Source: JAJRPT01 sp964465945
Lineage (GTDB): Bacteria; Bacteroidota; Ignavibacteria; Kapaibacteriales; UBA2268
Direction: 5' to 3'
DNA length: 64,000 nt
NCBI GenBank assembly: GCA_964465945.1
Contig: CAYXMM010000004.1
Span: 124,001 to 188,000, forward strand
The translations under genes and the position numbers were made by a program. Within the stretch, counting starts at the first letter, position 1. Each line of letters opens with the position of its first letter. This document shows positions 54,431 through 63,490 of this stretch, in pieces. The notes beneath the pieces were generated by a model, which was not told the DNA's origin, did no database searches, and saw only the letters and a program-made list of their open reading frames with translations.

Positions 54431-56644
54431 ATGAAATATATATTGATTTTATTTTTAAGTTTACAAATAATTTGTGCAAAAGAGCCAATCTATTATGGAG
54501 TTTATGGCACATATAACTTTAATTCTTACTCCGCAGATTTCACACAAATAAGTAATTATAATACATGTTGTCCTGGCTTTCGCGAAGGTGAGGGAACAGG
54601 GTTCTCTTTTGGATTAAGTAGTAGATACCCTATTTCGAAAACGAATTATATTGGAGTGAGATTAGGAATAAACGATTTTTCAGGTGAATTAGCAAGAGCA
54701 GAGCGAACTACAATTAATCTTCCTACTATCGGTAAAAGTGTTGGAGAGTTTACACATTATATTGATGCAACAGTAAAAGCTATTACTTTCGAACCGTATT
54801 ATAGTTATATTTTATTTTCAAAATTATTTATAAATGTTGGTGTTCAAGTATCAAGTGTAATATCTGGCAGTCATAATTCAGTGGAGAAAATAACTAAGCC
54901 AACAAATACCGGAACTTTTTGGGACGAAACAAAAAACGAATCAACTAATTCAAGAAGTAGAAATAAAACAAATGGAGATATACCTAATTTATCTGCGTTT
55001 GATATGGGTTTAACTCTTGGATTAAGTTATGAACTTAAAATGAATAAAGATAATACTATTCGTTTAATGCCTGAATTGTCATACAGATATGGAATTACAA
55101 GTTTTGTATCAGATAATGAATGGAAAATGAGTAATTTTAATATTGGATTAAATTTATTTTACGTACCTGTTAGATATGATGAAATTTTAAATGAGGTAAA
55201 TCATATTGACACAATTCAACAAATTAAAGACTTTATTAAAACAAATTATATTTCATTAGGTTCAGGAAATTCAAAAACAGAACAGAAAATTGAAGGACAA
55301 AATAAAATAATTACAAAATCATACTTTAGAACTGATACATTATTTATTGTTGGAAAAGAAGCGATAATTGATCATCCTAAGGAAACAGAATCTGCTGTCT
55401 TTGAAGACGTTGCTGTTAATGTTGAATTAGTTGCTATGGAAAATAGCAAACAAAAAGAATTAGAACAGGTAAAGCTTAAAATTGAACTTACGAAAGAAGT
55501 TTACCCTCTCTTACCAATTATATTTTTTGAAGAAAAAAGCAGTGAAATTCCAAAGAGGTATGAAAAAGTATCAAATTCTGAGGAGTTTAATTTAGAAAAA
55601 GTTGAGCCAAACCCTATTAATTATAACAGAAATACTTTAAATATTATAGGTCAACGTATGATTGAAAATTCTTCTTTAAATATTGAGGTTATAGGATATA
55701 TTGACCCAACAACTGAAAATGATTGTAATTTAGCCATTAGTAGAGCAAATTCAATTAAACATTATTTGACAAAGACATTTAAAATACCAGAATCAAGAGT
55801 TAATGTTATAAGTAATTCTATAGATTGTGTGCCAAAAGATTTAACGAAGACCCAAACTTCTGATGGATATGAAGAAAATAGAAGAGTAGAAATTAGCTCA
55901 AATTTACCTAAGTATTTATTTTCAGGAACTACTGCTAAGTTTGAAGAGCCGGTTATGATAGACCCTGAAAATATACTAATTAAAGTAAATGCTGATAAAG
56001 TTACTTCGAATGAGGAATTTGATGAGACATTGAGTTTTTATCCTAAAAACCCAAATTATCAATATAAAATGCTTGATAATTGGAACTTAACTATTTCACA
56101 AGGTAAGTCTATTTTATTTAATCGTAATGGGTTATCGCAATACACAGAGTTGCCATTTGAGTTTACAAGAAAAAATGCAACTGAATTAAAAGATAATATT
56201 GATTTATCGGTTGAATTAGAAGGTGTTGCATCAAATGGAATGAGTAATAGCGATATCAAAAAGTATAGTGTAATAAAAGATACCTTAGAAACAGAAGTTT
56301 ATAAACTTACACTCACAGTTTTTAAAGTTTCACAAGCTACATTAGACAATAGAATAAAAGAAGAAATTAAGATGTTTGTGAAAAATATTGATATGACCTC
56401 AAAAATTGAAATTATTGGATATAGTGATGATTTAGGAAACGCAGATGCTAATAAGTCTCTTTCAGCAATTCGAGCAGAGGAAGTAAAAAAATATATACAA
56501 TCAATTGTTCCTAATGCTACTTTTTCAAAAGTTGAAGGAGTTGGTTCAGAAAGATTTCCCCCTGGTGTAAAATCATATTCCACACCGGAAGAAAGATTTA
56601 TTAGCAGAACAGTTGAAATAACATTAAGAAAACAATCAAAATAA
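54431..56644 (+). CDS. OmpA-family protein with barrel-like N-terminus and two OmpA-type domains
   Basis: A 737-aa exported protein, signal peptide about 1-16. Residues 20-250 form a beta-barrel-like region with aromatic strands (FGLSSRYPIS, LGLSYELKMN). Two peptidoglycan-binding OmpA-type domains follow: about 375-500 (NIEVIGYID...SRANSIKHYL...SDGYEENRRVEI) and about 630-735 (KIEIIGYSDDLGNADANKSL...RTVEITLRK). Residues 500-630 form an Ig-like linker. It probably anchors the outer membrane to the cell wall. It stands alone between the 53-aa gene and rsfS. Confidence 0.8.
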   Translation: MKYILILFLSLQIICAKEPIYYGVYGTYNFNSYSADFTQISNYNTCCPGFREGEGTGFSFGLSSRYPISKTNYIGVRLGINDFSGELARAERTTINLPTIGKSVGEFTHYIDATVKAITFEPYYSYILFSKLFINVGVQVSSVISGSHNSVEKITKPTNTGTFWDETKNESTNSRSRNKTNGDIPNLSAFDMGLTLGLSYELKMNKDNTIRLMPELSYRYGITSFVSDNEWKMSNFNIGLNLFYVPVRYDEILNEVNHIDTIQQIKDFIKTNYISLGSGNSKTEQKIEGQNKIITKSYFRTDTLFIVGKEAIIDHPKETESAVFEDVAVNVELVAMENSKQKELEQVKLKIELTKEVYPLLPIIFFEEKSSEIPKRYEKVSNSEEFNLEKVEPNPINYNRNTLNIIGQRMIENSSLNIEVIGYIDPTTENDCNLAISRANSIKHYLTKTFKIPESRVNVISNSIDCVPKDLTKTQTSDGYEENRRVEISSNLPKYLFSGTTAKFEEPVMIDPENILIKVNADKVTSNEEFDETLSFYPKNPNYQYKMLDNWNLTISQGKSILFNRNGLSQYTELPFEFTRKNATELKDNIDLSVELEGVASNGMSNSDIKKYSVIKDTLETEVYKLTLTVFKVSQATLDNRIKEEIKMFVKNIDMTSKIEIIGYSDDLGNADANKSLSAIRAEEVKKYIQSIVPNATFSKVEGVGSERFPPGVKSYSTPEERFISRTVEITLRKQSK

Positions 56645-56715
56645 ACATATTTAATTGTATTAAGTTTTTTATTTATTAATTTTGTAGATTGGTAAAATCG
56701 TTTTCGGAGAAATTT

Positions 56716-57144
56716 TTGGCAAAGAAGAAAGAGAAAATTGAATATTCAGACGACACTAAATTGGCTATACTTACAGCTCAGTTGTGTCAAGATAAGCTAG
56801 CAACTGATGTCTTTATCTTAGATTTAAAAAATATTGAAACAGCCCCAAGTGATTACTTTGTGATTTGTAGCTGTGAATCCCAACCACAAGTTGAATCAAT
56901 TAGCGATTTAATATATAGAACAAGTAAGAATTATAAACTATTTAATCCAAATATAGAAGGATTGGATAGTTTAGAATGGGTTATTTTAGACTTTTTTGAT
57001 GTAGTAGTTCATATAATGTTAAAACCTGTCCGTGAACTTTATAAATTAGAAAAGCTTTGGGGTGATGCTGAATTTTATACTGTTAATGATAATGCGGATT
57101 TGGTTAGTGTCAAATATGAAGATGTTCAAGGGATTTTTAATTAA
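56716..57144 (+). CDS. rsfS: ribosome silencing factor RsfS
   Basis: A protein of about 142 aa (MAKKKEKIEYSDDTK...) that binds ribosomal protein L14 and blocks subunit joining when nutrients are short. The family core is clear: TAQLCQDKLATDVFILDLKN, SDYFVICSCES, WVILDFFDVVVHIM and RELYKLEKLWGDAE. I choose the TTG at 56716-56718, because GGAG lies 6 bases upstream; the frame extends 9 codons further to another TTG at 56689. Its TAA overlaps the argS ATG (TAATG). Confidence 0.9.
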   Translation: MAKKKEKIEYSDDTKLAILTAQLCQDKLATDVFILDLKNIETAPSDYFVICSCESQPQVESISDLIYRTSKNYKLFNPNIEGLDSLEWVILDFFDVVVHIMLKPVRELYKLEKLWGDAEFYTVNDNADLVSVKYEDVQGIFN

Positions 57145-58790
57145 TGGAAAAAGAATACTTAGTTAATATTTTTAAAGAATCATTAAATAAATTTGGAATT
57201 AATGATTCATCAATTTTAAATTTTGAAGTTCCTAATAATCCTATTTTCGGGGATATTTCTTGTAATGTAGCTATGCAATTAGCAAAACCTTTAAAGAGAA
57301 ATCCACGCGAAATTGCGCAAGAAATTATCAATAATCTTGAATATAATAGTGAAGTAATTAATGAAGTGAGCATTGCTGGTGCGGGCTTCATAAATATAAG
57401 GTTTTCACCTGTGTTTTATTCTGTTCTATTTGAAAAAATTAGACAAGTTGGGAGTGATTTTGGCAGACAAGAAGTGGGAAATGGGGTAAAAGTTAATGTT
57501 GAATATGTTAGTGCTAATCCAACTGGCTTGTTACACATAGGTCATGGTAGAAATGCTGTTGTTGGTGATACTGTAGCAAATTTGTTTGAGTGGATGGGTT
57601 ATGATGTAACTCGTGAATACTATTTCAACAATGCAGGTAATCAAATGAATAATTTGGGTAAATCAATTTATGCACGATACATGCAAATAGAAAATCCTGA
57701 ATTTCCTCTTCCTGAAAATGCTTACCACGGTGAATATATTAAGGATATTGCAAATAAGCTTTATGTAAATAACTCTAAAAAATATTTAAACTTAGAAGAT
57801 AACTCTCCCCTATTTGCTGAATTAAGAAAAGCAGGTGAAGAATGGTGTTTTTCTAAAATAAAATCTACTCTTTTAAGTTTAAAAATTAAGCACGAAGTCT
57901 TTTATAACGAAGATTCACTCTACTCAGAAGGTAAAATTGATAAACTTTTAGCTACTTTAAAAGATAAGAACTTGTCTTATGAAAAAGATGGTGCTATATG
58001 GCTCAAATTATCTGAAATGGGTCTAGAATCTGATAGAGTGATTGTGAAATCAACTGGTGAACCAACTTATCGACTCCCAGATATTGCTTATCATATTGAG
58101 AAATTTAAGCGTGGATTTGATTTAATTGTTGATGTGTTCGGTGCAGACCATATTGCTACAATTCCAGATGTAATGCAGACTATTGAGCATCTTGGTTATG
58201 ATAAGAGTAAAATTAGTGTTTTAATTCATCAGTTTGTAACGCTAACTGAGAATGGACAACAAGTCAAAATGTCTAAAAGAACAGGCAAAAGTTATACTTT
58301 AGATGATTTACTTGAGGAAGTAGGCGAAGATGTAGTTAGGTTCTTCTTTATTATGCGTAGCATTTCTACTCATCTTGAATTTGACTTGGGCTTAGCAAAA
58401 GAACAAAGTGAGAAAAATCCTGTGTTTTACCTTCAATATGCTCACGCTCGAGCTTGCTCTATTTTTGAAAAAGCAAAAGGGCAGGAAATTTCATTAAATT
58501 CTAGTTATAATTATAAATTATTAAATAATGAATCAGAAATAAATTTAATCAAGCAATTAATCAAGTTTCCTGAAGTTATTGCGCTTTCTTGTGATAAACG
58601 TGAAGCACATATTTTAGCAGAATATTTGAAAGAAGTTTCTTCTAATTTTCATAAGTTTTTCCACGAGTGTAGGATTTTAGACTCAGAAGAAAAAATTAGA
58701 GATGCGAGATTGCAACTTGTTAATACAACAAGGATTGTCCTTAAAAATGGATTAACAATCTTGGGTATAAACGCTCCTGAAAGAATGTAA
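57144..58790 (+). CDS. argS: arginyl-tRNA synthetase
   Basis: A 548-aa class I synthetase that charges tRNA-Arg. It has the N-terminal add-1 domain (1-90), the HIGH motif in NPTGLLHIGHGRNAVVGD, the KMSKS motif in GQQVKMSKRTGKS and the C-terminal anticodon-binding helical domain. The start overlaps rsfS, and a strong bidirectional terminator follows. Confidence 0.97.
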   Translation: MEKEYLVNIFKESLNKFGINDSSILNFEVPNNPIFGDISCNVAMQLAKPLKRNPREIAQEIINNLEYNSEVINEVSIAGAGFINIRFSPVFYSVLFEKIRQVGSDFGRQEVGNGVKVNVEYVSANPTGLLHIGHGRNAVVGDTVANLFEWMGYDVTREYYFNNAGNQMNNLGKSIYARYMQIENPEFPLPENAYHGEYIKDIANKLYVNNSKKYLNLEDNSPLFAELRKAGEEWCFSKIKSTLLSLKIKHEVFYNEDSLYSEGKIDKLLATLKDKNLSYEKDGAIWLKLSEMGLESDRVIVKSTGEPTYRLPDIAYHIEKFKRGFDLIVDVFGADHIATIPDVMQTIEHLGYDKSKISVLIHQFVTLTENGQQVKMSKRTGKSYTLDDLLEEVGEDVVRFFFIMRSISTHLEFDLGLAKEQSEKNPVFYLQYAHARACSIFEKAKGQEISLNSSYNYKLLNNESEINLIKQLIKFPEVIALSCDKREAHILAEYLKEVSSNFHKFFHECRILDSEEKIRDARLQLVNTTRIVLKNGLTILGINAPERM

Positions 58791-58815
58791 AAGATTATAA
58801 TTCAAATTAGTTTTT

Positions 58816-58840
58816 AAAAGAGAGTTCTATACTCTCTTTT
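58816..58840. terminator. bidirectional terminator after argS
   Basis: AAAAGAGAGT (58816-58825) pairs with ACTCTCTTTT (58831-58840) around TCTAT, with T runs on both strands. It serves convergent argS and the 80-aa gene ending at 58842. Confidence 0.85.
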
Positions 58841-58841
58841 T

Positions 58842-59084
58842 TTATTCTTCGTAAATAACTTTATCATCAACTTTGTCCCTATATCTTTTTACAATAAAAA
58901 GAGACATTAATGTCGTAACAAGCAAAATTGAGATAAAATGAGTTCCATTATTTCCTTCAAAGTTAAATATATAATTAGCGATAGGTTGAATTAAATAAAG
59001 TAATCCAAAAATTAAAAAATAATTGACCACGATAGTTATCGGATGGTCTTTCTTTTTCCATATTTTAAATAACTTTTCTTTCAT
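58842..59084 (-). CDS. unknown small two-helix membrane protein
   Basis: An 80-aa protein with a basic N-terminus (KEKLFKIWKKKDH) and two hydrophobic segments (about 16-35 and 47-65), then a charged tail. I recognise no family. Its ATG overlaps the murB stop (ATGA), so it is expressed with murB. A role in envelope biology is inferred from the pairing only. Confidence 0.6.
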   Translation of the reverse strand: MKEKLFKIWKKKDHPITIVVNYFLIFGLLYLIQPIANYIFNFEGNNGTHFISILLVTTLMSLFIVKRYRDKVDDKVIYEE

Positions 59085-60085
59085 ATTATATTCACCTCTC
59101 TTTCTAATTCAATATTGAAACATAATTTGATTTTGTTTATAATTTCTTGTGATAAAGCAAAAATATCTTTACTTGTTGCTTCTCCATAATTTATCAACAC
59201 TAATGAGTGTTTAGGTGAAACCCCTGCATCACCAACTCTATATCCTTTAAAGCCAACATTTTCGATAAGATATGCTGCTGATATCTTGACATTTTCTTCA
59301 TCATAACTATAATATTTTATTTCTGGGAATCTCACTTTTAATTCATTAAGTTGTGTAGTGCTAATTATTGGGTTTTTGAAGAATGAACCACAATTACCTA
59401 TTTCCTTAGGGTCGTGTAGTTTGCTTTTTCTTGTTTCAACTACAAAATCAAAAACTGCCTTTAAACTAACTTCATTTTTAACAAAGTGTTCTTTTAGCTC
59501 CATATATGATAAATTATAATTCGGCGTTTTAGATAATTTATACCAAACTTCTGTAATGATAACTTTGCCTAATAATTCATTCTTAAATATCGAATCTCTA
59601 TAGGCAAATTGGCATTCTTCTTTGTTTAAGAGATAAAATTCTCCGCTTTTGAAGTCAAATACTTCGCACTTAATAAAGCAATCGTCTTGTTCTACACCAT
59701 AAGCGCCAATATTTTGCACTGGGGCTGTCCCTATATTTCCGGGGATTAAAGCAAGATTTTCTAAGCCATAAAGTTCATTATCAATAGTGTATTTAATAAA
59801 ATTATGCCAATTCTCCCCTGCTTGAACTTTTAAAATGCTATAATCTTCAAAATCTTCTTTTTCCAAACCATTTGTATTCAAATATATTACTAAACCATCG
59901 TAAAAGTCAGGCAATAGAAGATTAGACCCACCACTAAGGACAAGTTTTTTTTCGTTTAAAAAGTGATTGTCTTTAATTAGTAATTTCAAATCTGCTTTAG
60001 AATTAATTTCAACAAAATGCTTAGCAATTGAGGAAATTCTAAAAGTATTGTAATCTTTTAAATTAAAATTTTCTGTAAATTTCAT
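59081..60085 (-). CDS. murB: UDP-N-acetylenolpyruvoylglucosamine reductase
   Basis: A protein of about 334 aa that reduces enolpyruvyl-UDP-GlcNAc to UDP-MurNAc in cell-wall synthesis. FAD motifs: LSGGSNLLLPD, ALIPGNIGTAPVQNIGAYGVE and GNCGSFFKNP with the catalytic Ser. The C-terminal part (AAYLIENVGFKGYRVGDAGVSPKHSL) matches type I MurB. I start at the ATG on 60083-60085; an upstream ATG would add 15 hydrophobic residues that do not fit a cytoplasmic enzyme. Confidence 0.95.
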   Translation of the reverse strand: MKFTENFNLKDYNTFRISSIAKHFVEINSKADLKLLIKDNHFLNEKKLVLSGGSNLLLPDFYDGLVIYLNTNGLEKEDFEDYSILKVQAGENWHNFIKYTIDNELYGLENLALIPGNIGTAPVQNIGAYGVEQDDCFIKCEVFDFKSGEFYLLNKEECQFAYRDSIFKNELLGKVIITEVWYKLSKTPNYNLSYMELKEHFVKNEVSLKAVFDFVVETRKSKLHDPKEIGNCGSFFKNPIISTTQLNELKVRFPEIKYYSYDEENVKISAAYLIENVGFKGYRVGDAGVSPKHSLVLINYGEATSKDIFALSQEIINKIKLCFNIELEREVNII

Positions 60086-60270
60086 AATGCAAATTAAGAA
60101 TAATTGACACAATATACTCATTATTTTCATTTAGATTTATATGTTTTTTTATAAGTAAAATACATCAAAATACATTTTTTTGCATCTTAAAACTAAATTT
60201 CATAATTTGGAAAAATTGTAATTACAATTCTTTTAACACTTATGCATTCATTCATAAAATATTTTTCAAT

Positions 60271-60314
60271 AATTCTTCATAAGTATATATATATATATAT
60301 ACTTATGAGGAATT
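60271..60314. repeat. 44-base near-perfect palindrome in divergent intergenic region
   Basis: AATTCTTCATAAGT, an (AT) run of about 16 bases, and ACTTATGAGGAATT. The two arms pair with one mismatch. It lies in the 277-base gap between murB (leftward) and the Cys-rich gene (rightward). It could form a cruciform, be an operator, or end readthrough transcripts. Confidence 0.6.
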
Positions 60315-60428
60315 TGAAAACTACAAATACTTTAATTCTGTAAAGCAAAGGTTTAGGTGCATTTTTAAATTCCTTCAAGTTTTCTGTTTTCTTTAAGCAT
60401 TTTATTAATGCATTTAAAAAAAATCAAA

Positions 60429-61034
60429 ATGAAAAATTTATTTAATATTTTACTATTATGCATAACTATAATAGTATTTTCAAACGTTGAAACTAAATCG
60501 CAATGTTCAAATTGCGTAGCGCCAGCCACACAAGAATCTATTACAATGCAATTATCAGGGACTTCTTGTAGCTTTACTATTAACTACTGTTTACTTTGCT
60601 CCCCTTCTGGCAACACAATAGCAACACTTTGCAGTATAGTATTTCCAAACCCTGCATATTGCTATGGCATTCCGTTACCTGCTTCATTTTTTGAAGATAT
60701 TAGAAAAGCCATTGCAAAGGATGGAGCATTAAAGTGCGCTATTGCAAATGGTATACCAATTGGACCTTGTCCAAATAGAAGTATCATTGAAACTTATTTA
60801 CCTACTTGTGCTCGTTGGGTTTTCAATGAGACAACAAACGGAGTTTCAATGGTACCTTGCTTACAACTTGCAGCTCAATGTTTTCAGGAGTGGGAAATTT
60901 GCTTTGACGACCCTGATTATGTTATAACTAAAATCGGACAACCTTATAAAGAATCAGGTGTTTGTGAGAGAGAAATAATTATCTTGCCACCAAACCAACC
61001 AAATGAGAACGATTGTTTCGAGATATGTTTTTAA
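60429..61034 (+). CDS. secreted cysteine-rich protein, unknown
   Basis: A protein of about 201 aa, started at the ATG at 60429 (seven codons into the open frame) because that leaves a normal signal peptide ending ETKSQ. The mature protein of about 175 residues has 16 cysteines, among them SQCSNC near the N-terminus, CSFTINYCLLC, CARWVF, PCLQLAAQC and a final CFEICF. This suggests many disulfide bonds outside the cytoplasm. I recognise no family. A terminator hairpin follows, then a T9SS client gene on the same strand. Confidence 0.65.
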   Translation: MKNLFNILLLCITIIVFSNVETKSQCSNCVAPATQESITMQLSGTSCSFTINYCLLCSPSGNTIATLCSIVFPNPAYCYGIPLPASFFEDIRKAIAKDGALKCAIANGIPIGPCPNRSIIETYLPTCARWVFNETTNGVSMVPCLQLAAQCFQEWEICFDDPDYVITKIGQPYKESGVCEREIIILPPNQPNENDCFEICF

Positions 61035-61040
61035 TTTAAA

Positions 61041-61064
61041 GGTAGAAAATGTAAGTTTTCTACC
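61041..61064 (+). terminator. terminator or attenuator after the Cys-rich gene
   Basis: GGTAGAAAA (61041-61049) pairs perfectly with TTTTCTACC (61056-61064) around TGTAAG, followed by TATCTTTT. It lies 7 bases after the stop and 22 bases before the next ATG, so it could modulate readthrough into the T9SS gene. Confidence 0.7.
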
Positions 61065-61085
61065 TATCTTTTATATGGAAATATT

Positions 61086-63410
61086 ATGAAAATGATTTTA
61101 CTATTATTATTTGTTAAACTTACATTTAATCTTTATTCAGAAGATAGATATGCCGAAAAAGATTTTTACAATGTAAGTAACTTACAAATGAACATTTTAA
61201 AAGTTGATAATGAAGTTATATTTTATGGCTCTAATGGTGGTGTTTTAAGGAGTTATGATAATCAAACTAAATGGGTTCAGAATTATTCTGGAACCAAAAG
61301 TAACATTTTCCAAATGATTTACAGTGACGGTAGACTAATTGGTGTAACAGAAGATGGAAACATAATGACTTCTGATGATAAAGGAAATTGGTGGAAATTC
61401 CAAAAATTAGCAAACACTTTGTATAGCATTACTAAAATTAACGATATTTTAGTTGCGTCAAGCGAATCGAACACTTTATTTTATAGTTATGATAATGGAA
61501 ATAATTGGATAGAAAAAAATGTTAACGATGTTGTAGGAATACCTTTTATTTCAAATGTTAATAACAACTTGATTATTAATACTTCTAACTTTAAAATTTA
61601 TATTTCAAAGGATATAGGTGAATCATGGGAAGAATTAGATACACCTATGACGTATAATAATATTTATAACAAAGAGAATACTTATGCTATAAGCAATAAC
61701 AATAGTATAGCAATTCTCACTAAAGACTTTAAATGGAAAATTGTTTATTTAGCCACTAATTCAAGATACCTAACTTACATTGTCAACAAAGACACACTAA
61801 TTACTTTTACAGAAAACATTGACTATGTAACAGAATATGAGCCAAAAGTAAAAGTTACAAAATATAATTGGAAAACTAATGAAAATGATGTTGTTTCAAT
61901 ATTCAAAGATAATAGGTTAGGTTTTGGTTTTCCTAATTACTTATCTATATCACCAAAGTATGTTAGTAAAATTGGGGATACTTATTATTTTACAGGCAAT
62001 TACAAAACTATTTTAAGATCCAATGATTTAATAAACTGGGAGGTTGTTTCTTATGCTTCTACTAGACCTATTATTTCAGAATTTGGAAAAGACACACTTA
62101 AATTGGGAAACCCTAATTCTGATTTGTCAGAGTTGTATACGACAAACAAATGTGCTACGTTCCAGATTACCGATAACTTTTTATTAGAGTATGATAATAA
62201 AAAGTATCTTATACACTTTAAAAACAAATATAAATTCAATGAAAATGAAACACTTTATTTGTTAAATGATCAATTGAGGTCTTTGAAAAATGACACTACT
62301 TATAAGCCAAAAAAGATATTTATTAAGTCTTCTAATGGTGGAAAAACAATAAAAATATTGGATGTTGAGATGCCTCCCAAAAAAGGTATAGGATATGGTT
62401 TAGGGTACAATCAAAATAAGTGTTATGTAGACTTTAATTATAAATTATATAGAACGACTGTTGACACCATTACTCATTCAATAGATTCGACTATAAAGCA
62501 TAATATTTTTACTTTTGATGTTATAACAGAAAAATTTGACTCTTTATTCACTTTCGATTCAATGAATGAAGAGTTTAAGATATTTTTTGATGAAAATAGA
62601 ATTTGGATATATAGAGGAAATGTCATTTACTTTTCTACTGACAAAGGGAAAAACTTTAGGGAATTTCAAATTTCTTTTCCATTTCAACCAAAGTTTATTG
62701 GAGGAAATCAAATTATGAACATTAATAAAAGTAAAAGTGGAGACTACTATATACTTACTGGTGAAAATATATTAAAGTTAGATACAAGTGATTTTTCATA
62801 TAAAAAGTTCAATTTTGAATTTGATGCGATTGGTCTCGAGCAATATAGTGAAACTCAAGGTAATGGATATTTTGACGAGCAATACTTTAATTTTTTTACT
62901 ATAGATAAAGAAAAAAACGAAATTAAAGAAGCATTTGTTGCCAAATTAGACTTTTCAGATTCTGTAAAAATAAGTTCAATCTGGAAAATTAATGAAACAA
63001 AGTTTTATGCAAGAAACTCGAATGACGATGTTGCAATAATGTATGGTAACACTGGAAGTTTTATAAATTTATACCTACCAATTGAAAAGGAAAGGTTAGA
63101 CTTTTATACCTCAGCCGATAACTCATTAAATAAAAATTATCTCTACACTTATCCTGCATTTCCACAACCATCAAATAGTGTAATTAAAATTAAGATAGAT
63201 TGGGATGTTGCTCTTCCACTTGTCATAGAGAATGTAAATATTTACAATATTCATGGAGTAAAGGTTAATGTAGAAGGGTTAGAATTAGTAAAAGAGACAA
63301 GCAACTCTGGATATATAATTTTAAATTGTATTAATCTTCAGACGGGGGTATACTTTGTGAAAATCAATTATGGATATGAAACAAGAACAATTAAGTTAAT
63401 TGTAGACTAA
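61086..63410 (+). CDS. secreted Asp-box protein with type IX sorting tail
   Basis: A 774-aa exported protein with a signal peptide (about 1-18). The body contains repeated Asp-box-like motifs (SYDNGNNW, SKDIGESW, SSNGGKT, STDKGKNF), pointing to a beta-propeller. The C-terminal 85 residues (YPAFPQPSNSVIKIKI, YNIHGVKV and GVYFVKI) are a Por/T9SS type A sorting domain in a slightly diverged form. It should be secreted or surface-attached. It follows the Cys-rich gene; its ligand is unknown. Confidence 0.82.
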   Translation: MKMILLLLFVKLTFNLYSEDRYAEKDFYNVSNLQMNILKVDNEVIFYGSNGGVLRSYDNQTKWVQNYSGTKSNIFQMIYSDGRLIGVTEDGNIMTSDDKGNWWKFQKLANTLYSITKINDILVASSESNTLFYSYDNGNNWIEKNVNDVVGIPFISNVNNNLIINTSNFKIYISKDIGESWEELDTPMTYNNIYNKENTYAISNNNSIAILTKDFKWKIVYLATNSRYLTYIVNKDTLITFTENIDYVTEYEPKVKVTKYNWKTNENDVVSIFKDNRLGFGFPNYLSISPKYVSKIGDTYYFTGNYKTILRSNDLINWEVVSYASTRPIISEFGKDTLKLGNPNSDLSELYTTNKCATFQITDNFLLEYDNKKYLIHFKNKYKFNENETLYLLNDQLRSLKNDTTYKPKKIFIKSSNGGKTIKILDVEMPPKKGIGYGLGYNQNKCYVDFNYKLYRTTVDTITHSIDSTIKHNIFTFDVITEKFDSLFTFDSMNEEFKIFFDENRIWIYRGNVIYFSTDKGKNFREFQISFPFQPKFIGGNQIMNINKSKSGDYYILTGENILKLDTSDFSYKKFNFEFDAIGLEQYSETQGNGYFDEQYFNFFTIDKEKNEIKEAFVAKLDFSDSVKISSIWKINETKFYARNSNDDVAIMYGNTGSFINLYLPIEKERLDFYTSADNSLNKNYLYTYPAFPQPSNSVIKIKIDWDVALPLVIENVNIYNIHGVKVNVEGLELVKETSNSGYIILNCINLQTGVYFVKINYGYETRTIKLIVD

Positions 63411-63445
63411 GTGTCTAATTGACATGTAATATAAACACAAAAAAA

Positions 63446-63470
63446 AAAGGAAGTCAAATTGACTTCCTTT
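63446..63470. terminator. bidirectional terminator between T9SS client and mdh
   Basis: AAAGGAAGTCAA (63446-63457) pairs with TTGACTTCCTTT (63459-63470). On the minus strand a run of about 10 T follows, suited to mdh. Confidence 0.85.
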
Positions 63471-63490
63471 CAATAGTATATTTATTAAAA

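Noticed and set aside
60086..60130. Longer MurB with a hydrophobic leader
   Set aside because: MurB is cytoplasmic and normally starts near the MKFTENFNLKDYNTF segment; the extra 15 residues are probably untranslated leader.
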